Source: UBA1172 sp002457135
Lineage (GTDB): Bacteria > Pseudomonadota > Alphaproteobacteria > Puniceispirillales > UBA1172
Reading direction: 5' to 3'
Assembly: GCA_965660935.1 (NCBI GenBank)
Contig: CBFIBR010000006.1
Span: 1-64,000, forward strand
Length of the DNA stretch: 64,000 bases
Below, piece by piece: positions 61,814-64,000 of this stretch (position 1 is the stretch's first letter; the number at the start of each line of letters is the position of its first letter). The notes under the pieces are model-generated. The model saw only the letters and a list, made by a program, of their open reading frames with translations. It was not told the DNA's origin and made no database searches. The position numbers and the translations under genes were made by a program.

Positions 61814-62660
61814 TATAATCCTACAATCCATATTTCAATTTAACTGTGTACTCAAAAAAATTAGGGTAATAAGGTATTTTGATCTTTTACTTTTATCACT
61901 CTTAGTTAACTAAATCACTGTTCGGTGAGCTATTAATTTCTTAATAGTATGAAAATGCAAGACTTATGTTAAGTTGCACTAAGATAATATTGTTATTTAT
62001 TTAAATATATTATACTTCAGGTAGTTACAAAATTCTATTTTTAATTTTTTATATCCTGCACTTTTCTCCCATATTTTAAATCAGACTGAATATGAATTAA
62101 AATTTTTATTTTAATGTCGTATGATTTTACAAAAATTTGTTGTCATAATTTTATAGATTTATAAATTCACTGCACATTTGAAAATATTTACTACAAAATA
62201 TTTAGCTCTAAAACATCCTTATACCTTTTTTGAATATGTTTTTTTGCGGTTATTTTTAAAATTGTTAACAATCCTTATCATTAAATTATTGTTTTAAATC
62301 AGCAATTTGATATAGCCAGAACACAGCTCAATCGATTAACGATATCTTTGATTAATGATTTGCATATTGAAATTCAAATTTTTGCAAATCTTTTAATGAA
62401 AAATCTTTTCAATCCTCTGACAATTAGCATTTTCGGCATTATTTTTGGCATTAAACCTTATACAGAATAATTAATGGCAATTAAATTTATTGCAAACTGC
62501 AAAACATATGGTTGGATTTGCTTAAATGGTTGTTTGCAATGCTATAAAATCATTATTAATTTTGCTTTTATATGTTAGGTGCTTTCAAAAATCATTTTTA
62601 TTAAACGGTAAAAATGAAAAAAAATATTAAAAATTAAAAAAATAAATCCTGTTTTTGTCG
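61814..62660. other. AT-rich gap with no recognised gene
   Basis: About 850 bases, plus the stretch 61399-61666, are strongly AT-rich and hold no reading frame I can support. An inverted repeat ATTGCAAAC (62489-62497) / GTTTGCAAT (62532-62540) is the clearest structure, along with several GCAAA motifs nearby, such as ATTTGCA (62358) and TGCAAAT (62383). The length is unusual in a genome where most gaps are below 150 bases. Confidence 0.7.
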
Positions 62661-62664
62661 CAAA

Positions 62665-62693
62665 TTGTTTGCCAGTCGTTCCAAAAGTATTAT
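62665..62693 (+). promoter_or_regulatory. Predicted proteorhodopsin promoter
   Basis: TTGTTT (62665-62670) and TATTAT (62688-62693) are separated by exactly 17 bp, matching a housekeeping promoter. Transcription would start near 62700, giving an untranslated leader of about 60 bases before the ATG at 62761. Confidence 0.55.
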
Positions 62694-62711
62694 AACAATA
62701 TCATGTCATAT

Positions 62712-62730
62712 GTGAGGTATATTGTCTCAC
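62712..62730 (+). promoter_or_regulatory. Small inverted repeat in proteorhodopsin leader
   Basis: GTGAG (62712-62716) and CTCAC (62726-62730) pair around a 9-base loop, about 20 bases upstream of the GGAGG ribosome binding site. It may be an RNA stem in the leader or a protein site. The arms are short, so the call is weak. Confidence 0.35.
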
Positions 62731-62760
62731 TATGGCTATTTCTTTAACGGAGGTTAAATC

Positions 62761-63528
62761 ATGAAAATCAGTTCTGGCAAGGCTCTAATGGCGTTTGTAT
62801 CATCAGCGATGGTGCTTTTGCCAACAATGGCAAGTGCAGAAACAGTAATGTTGGCGCCAAACGACTTTGTTGGCATTTCTTTTTGGACTATCTCAATGGC
62901 AATGGTAGCTGCGTCTATCTTCTTCCTCATGGAAGCTGGGAGATTTTCCACAAAATGGCGTACATCAATGGTTGTCGGCTCATTGGTTACAATTATTGCT
63001 GCGGTTCATTATTTCTACATGAGAGATGTATGGGTAGCGACAGGTGAAACCCCTACAGTCTATAGATATGTGGATTGGCTAATTACAGTACCGCTGCAAA
63101 TGGTTGAATTCTACTTCATTCTAGCAGCAGTCGCTGCTGTGAGTGCTGGCATCTTCTGGAGGCTTCTCATCGGTTCTTTGGTTATGCTTGTTGGTGGATA
63201 CCTAGGTGAGGCTGGAATGATTAACATCTGGCTTGGGTTTGCTATTGGCATGGCCGGATGGTTCTACATTCTTTACGAAATCTTTGCTGGTGAAGCTGGC
63301 AAAGTTTCCGCAGAAAGCGCACCAGAGTCTGTACAAGCAGCTTTTGGAACGATGCGACTTATTGTAACGGTTGGTTGGGCAATTTATCCACTCGGCTACT
63401 TTTTCAGTTATCTTGGTGGCGCAGCCGACCCGATATTACTGAATGTTATCTATAACGTTGCTGACGTTGTAAACAAAATCGCTTTCGTTGCAGTAATTTG
63501 GGCTGCAGCAAACAAAGAAACTGCCTAA
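62761..63528 (+). CDS. Proteorhodopsin, blue-absorbing type
   Basis: The 255-residue retinal protein pumps protons out of the cell in light. It has a signal peptide (cleavage after ASA, residue 26) and seven helices. Key residues fall at a constant offset of eight from the reference green proteorhodopsin: His83 (His75), Asp105 (Asp97, acceptor), Glu116 (Glu108, donor) and Lys239 (Lys231, retinal Schiff base). The tuning position 113 (105) is Gln in TVPLQMVEF, which predicts blue absorption. A strong GGAGGT precedes the ATG. The gene is less GC-rich than its neighbours and is followed by a clear terminator, so it is a single-gene unit. Confidence 0.98.
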   Translation: MKISSGKALMAFVSSAMVLLPTMASAETVMLAPNDFVGISFWTISMAMVAASIFFLMEAGRFSTKWRTSMVVGSLVTIIAAVHYFYMRDVWVATGETPTVYRYVDWLITVPLQMVEFYFILAAVAAVSAGIFWRLLIGSLVMLVGGYLGEAGMINIWLGFAIGMAGWFYILYEIFAGEAGKVSAESAPESVQAAFGTMRLIVTVGWAIYPLGYFFSYLGGAADPILLNVIYNVADVVNKIAFVAVIWAAANKETA

Positions 63529-63534
63529 CAAGAG

Positions 63535-63567
63535 TTATTGGGGCAGTTTTTTTGACTGCCCCAATAA
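63535..63567 (+). terminator. Proteorhodopsin terminator
   Basis: TTATTGGGGCAG (63535-63546) and CTGCCCCAATAA (63556-63567) form a 12-bp perfect stem with a loop of seven T, G and A. A short TTTAAT follows. It ends the proteorhodopsin message seven bases after its stop. Confidence 0.85.
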
Positions 63568-63652
63568 TTTAATGAGTAATGAAAGCAGTTTGAATAAAAG
63601 GTCAAAACCTGACATCGTTGGTATAAGCTCACTTGAAGAAGGTTTTTAAGTT

Positions 63653-64000
63653 ATGTCGGAACTAACGCCATTGATGAGCTTCTACAAAAAAAAGTATATA
63701 CATAACTCATTCAATAACCTATATACTCCAGCTTGCTTAGCAGAATTTATAAAAACACTTTTGCCGAAATCAAATCAGCCTCTTAGTGAAGCAGCTAACC
63801 ACCATTTCGAAAATCCGGGCAAGATGCTCCGCGCAGGGCTTGCGATTTCATCCGGCAAGGCGCTGAACGCCAGCACCGAAGCCTCCGCCTACTGGGCCGC
63901 AGCCATCGAATTGCTGCACAACGCCTCCCTCGTTCATGATGATATTTCTGATGGCGATACCATGCGCCGTGGCAGGCCCTCTGTCTGGGCGGCTTATGGC
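63653..64000 (+). CDS. Polyprenyl diphosphate synthase, partial (retinal/carotenoid type)
   Basis: The window holds the first 116 residues and the gene continues beyond the end. The reading frame from ATG at 63653 gives GKMLRAGL (the first conserved block, substrate-binding Lys and Arg) and LVHDDISDGDTMRRGRPS, the first aspartate-rich motif. This is a trans-isoprenyl chain synthase; next to proteorhodopsin it is likely the CrtE-type enzyme making geranylgeranyl diphosphate for beta-carotene and retinal. AAGAAGG lies about ten bases before the ATG. The first 50 residues are AT-rich coding, then composition changes sharply near 63810 to the GC-rich style of the chromosome. Confidence 0.88.
   Translation, partial: MSELTPLMSFYKKKYIHNSFNNLYTPACLAEFIKTLLPKSNQPLSEAANHHFENPGKMLRAGLAISSGKALNASTEASAYWAAAIELLHNASLVHDDISDGDTMRRGRPSVWAAYG

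Noticed and set aside
62374..62451. 25-residue basic reading frame on the minus strand in the AT-rich gap
   Set aside because: It begins with the repetitive MPKIMPKM and has AAGG upstream, but frames of this size are expected by chance here, so I did not call a gene.

Overview
The window looks like a chromosomal segment of a marine alphaproteobacterium, most likely of the SAR116 type. This rests on a GC-rich, tightly packed genome, an alphaproteobacterial gltD/gltB and infC-rpmI-rplT-pheST order, many transporters and oxidative enzymes for small osmolytes and amino acid derivatives, a complete Entner-Doudoroff gene set, and a proteorhodopsin at the right end. The assignment is inference; there is no rRNA in the window.

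Layout. 0-11.9 kb: an NDUFA9-like dehydrogenase, uppP, glutamate synthase (gltD, gltB), an acetyltransferase, a GST, an orphan C-terminal fragment of a secreted protein, an alpha/beta hydrolase and a glycosyltransferase. 12.1-22.8 kb: translation genes (thrS, infC with an AUA start, rpmI, rplT, pheS, pheT, lepA), with leuA on the other strand behind a leucine-rich leader peptide. 22.8-29.1 kb: a small membrane protein, tRNA-Ser(GGA), two 5'-truncated sugar genes placed head to head, then zwf-pgl-edd-eda. 29.1-39.1 kb: a DUF3303-like protein, an MDR oxidoreductase, then a LysR gene divergent from an eight-gene operon (flavin reductase, ALDH, LLM monooxygenase, AA_synth protein, alpha/beta hydrolase, TPP enzyme, EthD-like protein, ureohydrolase). 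39.1-44.5 kb: a Ugp-like ABC importer with a GpdQ-like phosphodiesterase. 44.5-50.7 kb: an ALDH, and a four-gene + strand run of a dipeptidase-fold protein, an unrecognised 588-residue protein, a DUF3726-like protein and an Ldh-family reductase. 50.7-60.2 kb: a GntR-led operon (DapA-like lyase, ALDH, FAD oxidase, betaine-type ABC importer) divergent from an MttB-family methyltransferase. 60.3-64 kb: a haloacid dehalogenase, then a low-GC segment with two small membrane proteins, a long AT-rich gap and a blue-type proteorhodopsin, followed by a polyprenyl synthase cut by the window end.

How it fits together: the middle and right of the window form a nutrient scavenging block. It covers glycerophosphodiester-type uptake, a betaine or cyclic amino acid route, and an uncharacterised flavin-monooxygenase route. 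A light-driven proton pump sits at its end, with a polyprenyl synthase that could feed retinal synthesis. The low-GC segment appears to start inside the dehalogenase gene and end inside the polyprenyl synthase gene, which points to transfer by homologous flanks. Several small regulatory structures are visible: an 11-bp and a 17-bp tandem array, a 29-bp palindrome before gltD, a leucine leader, and operator-like palindromes at the LysR and GntR genes.
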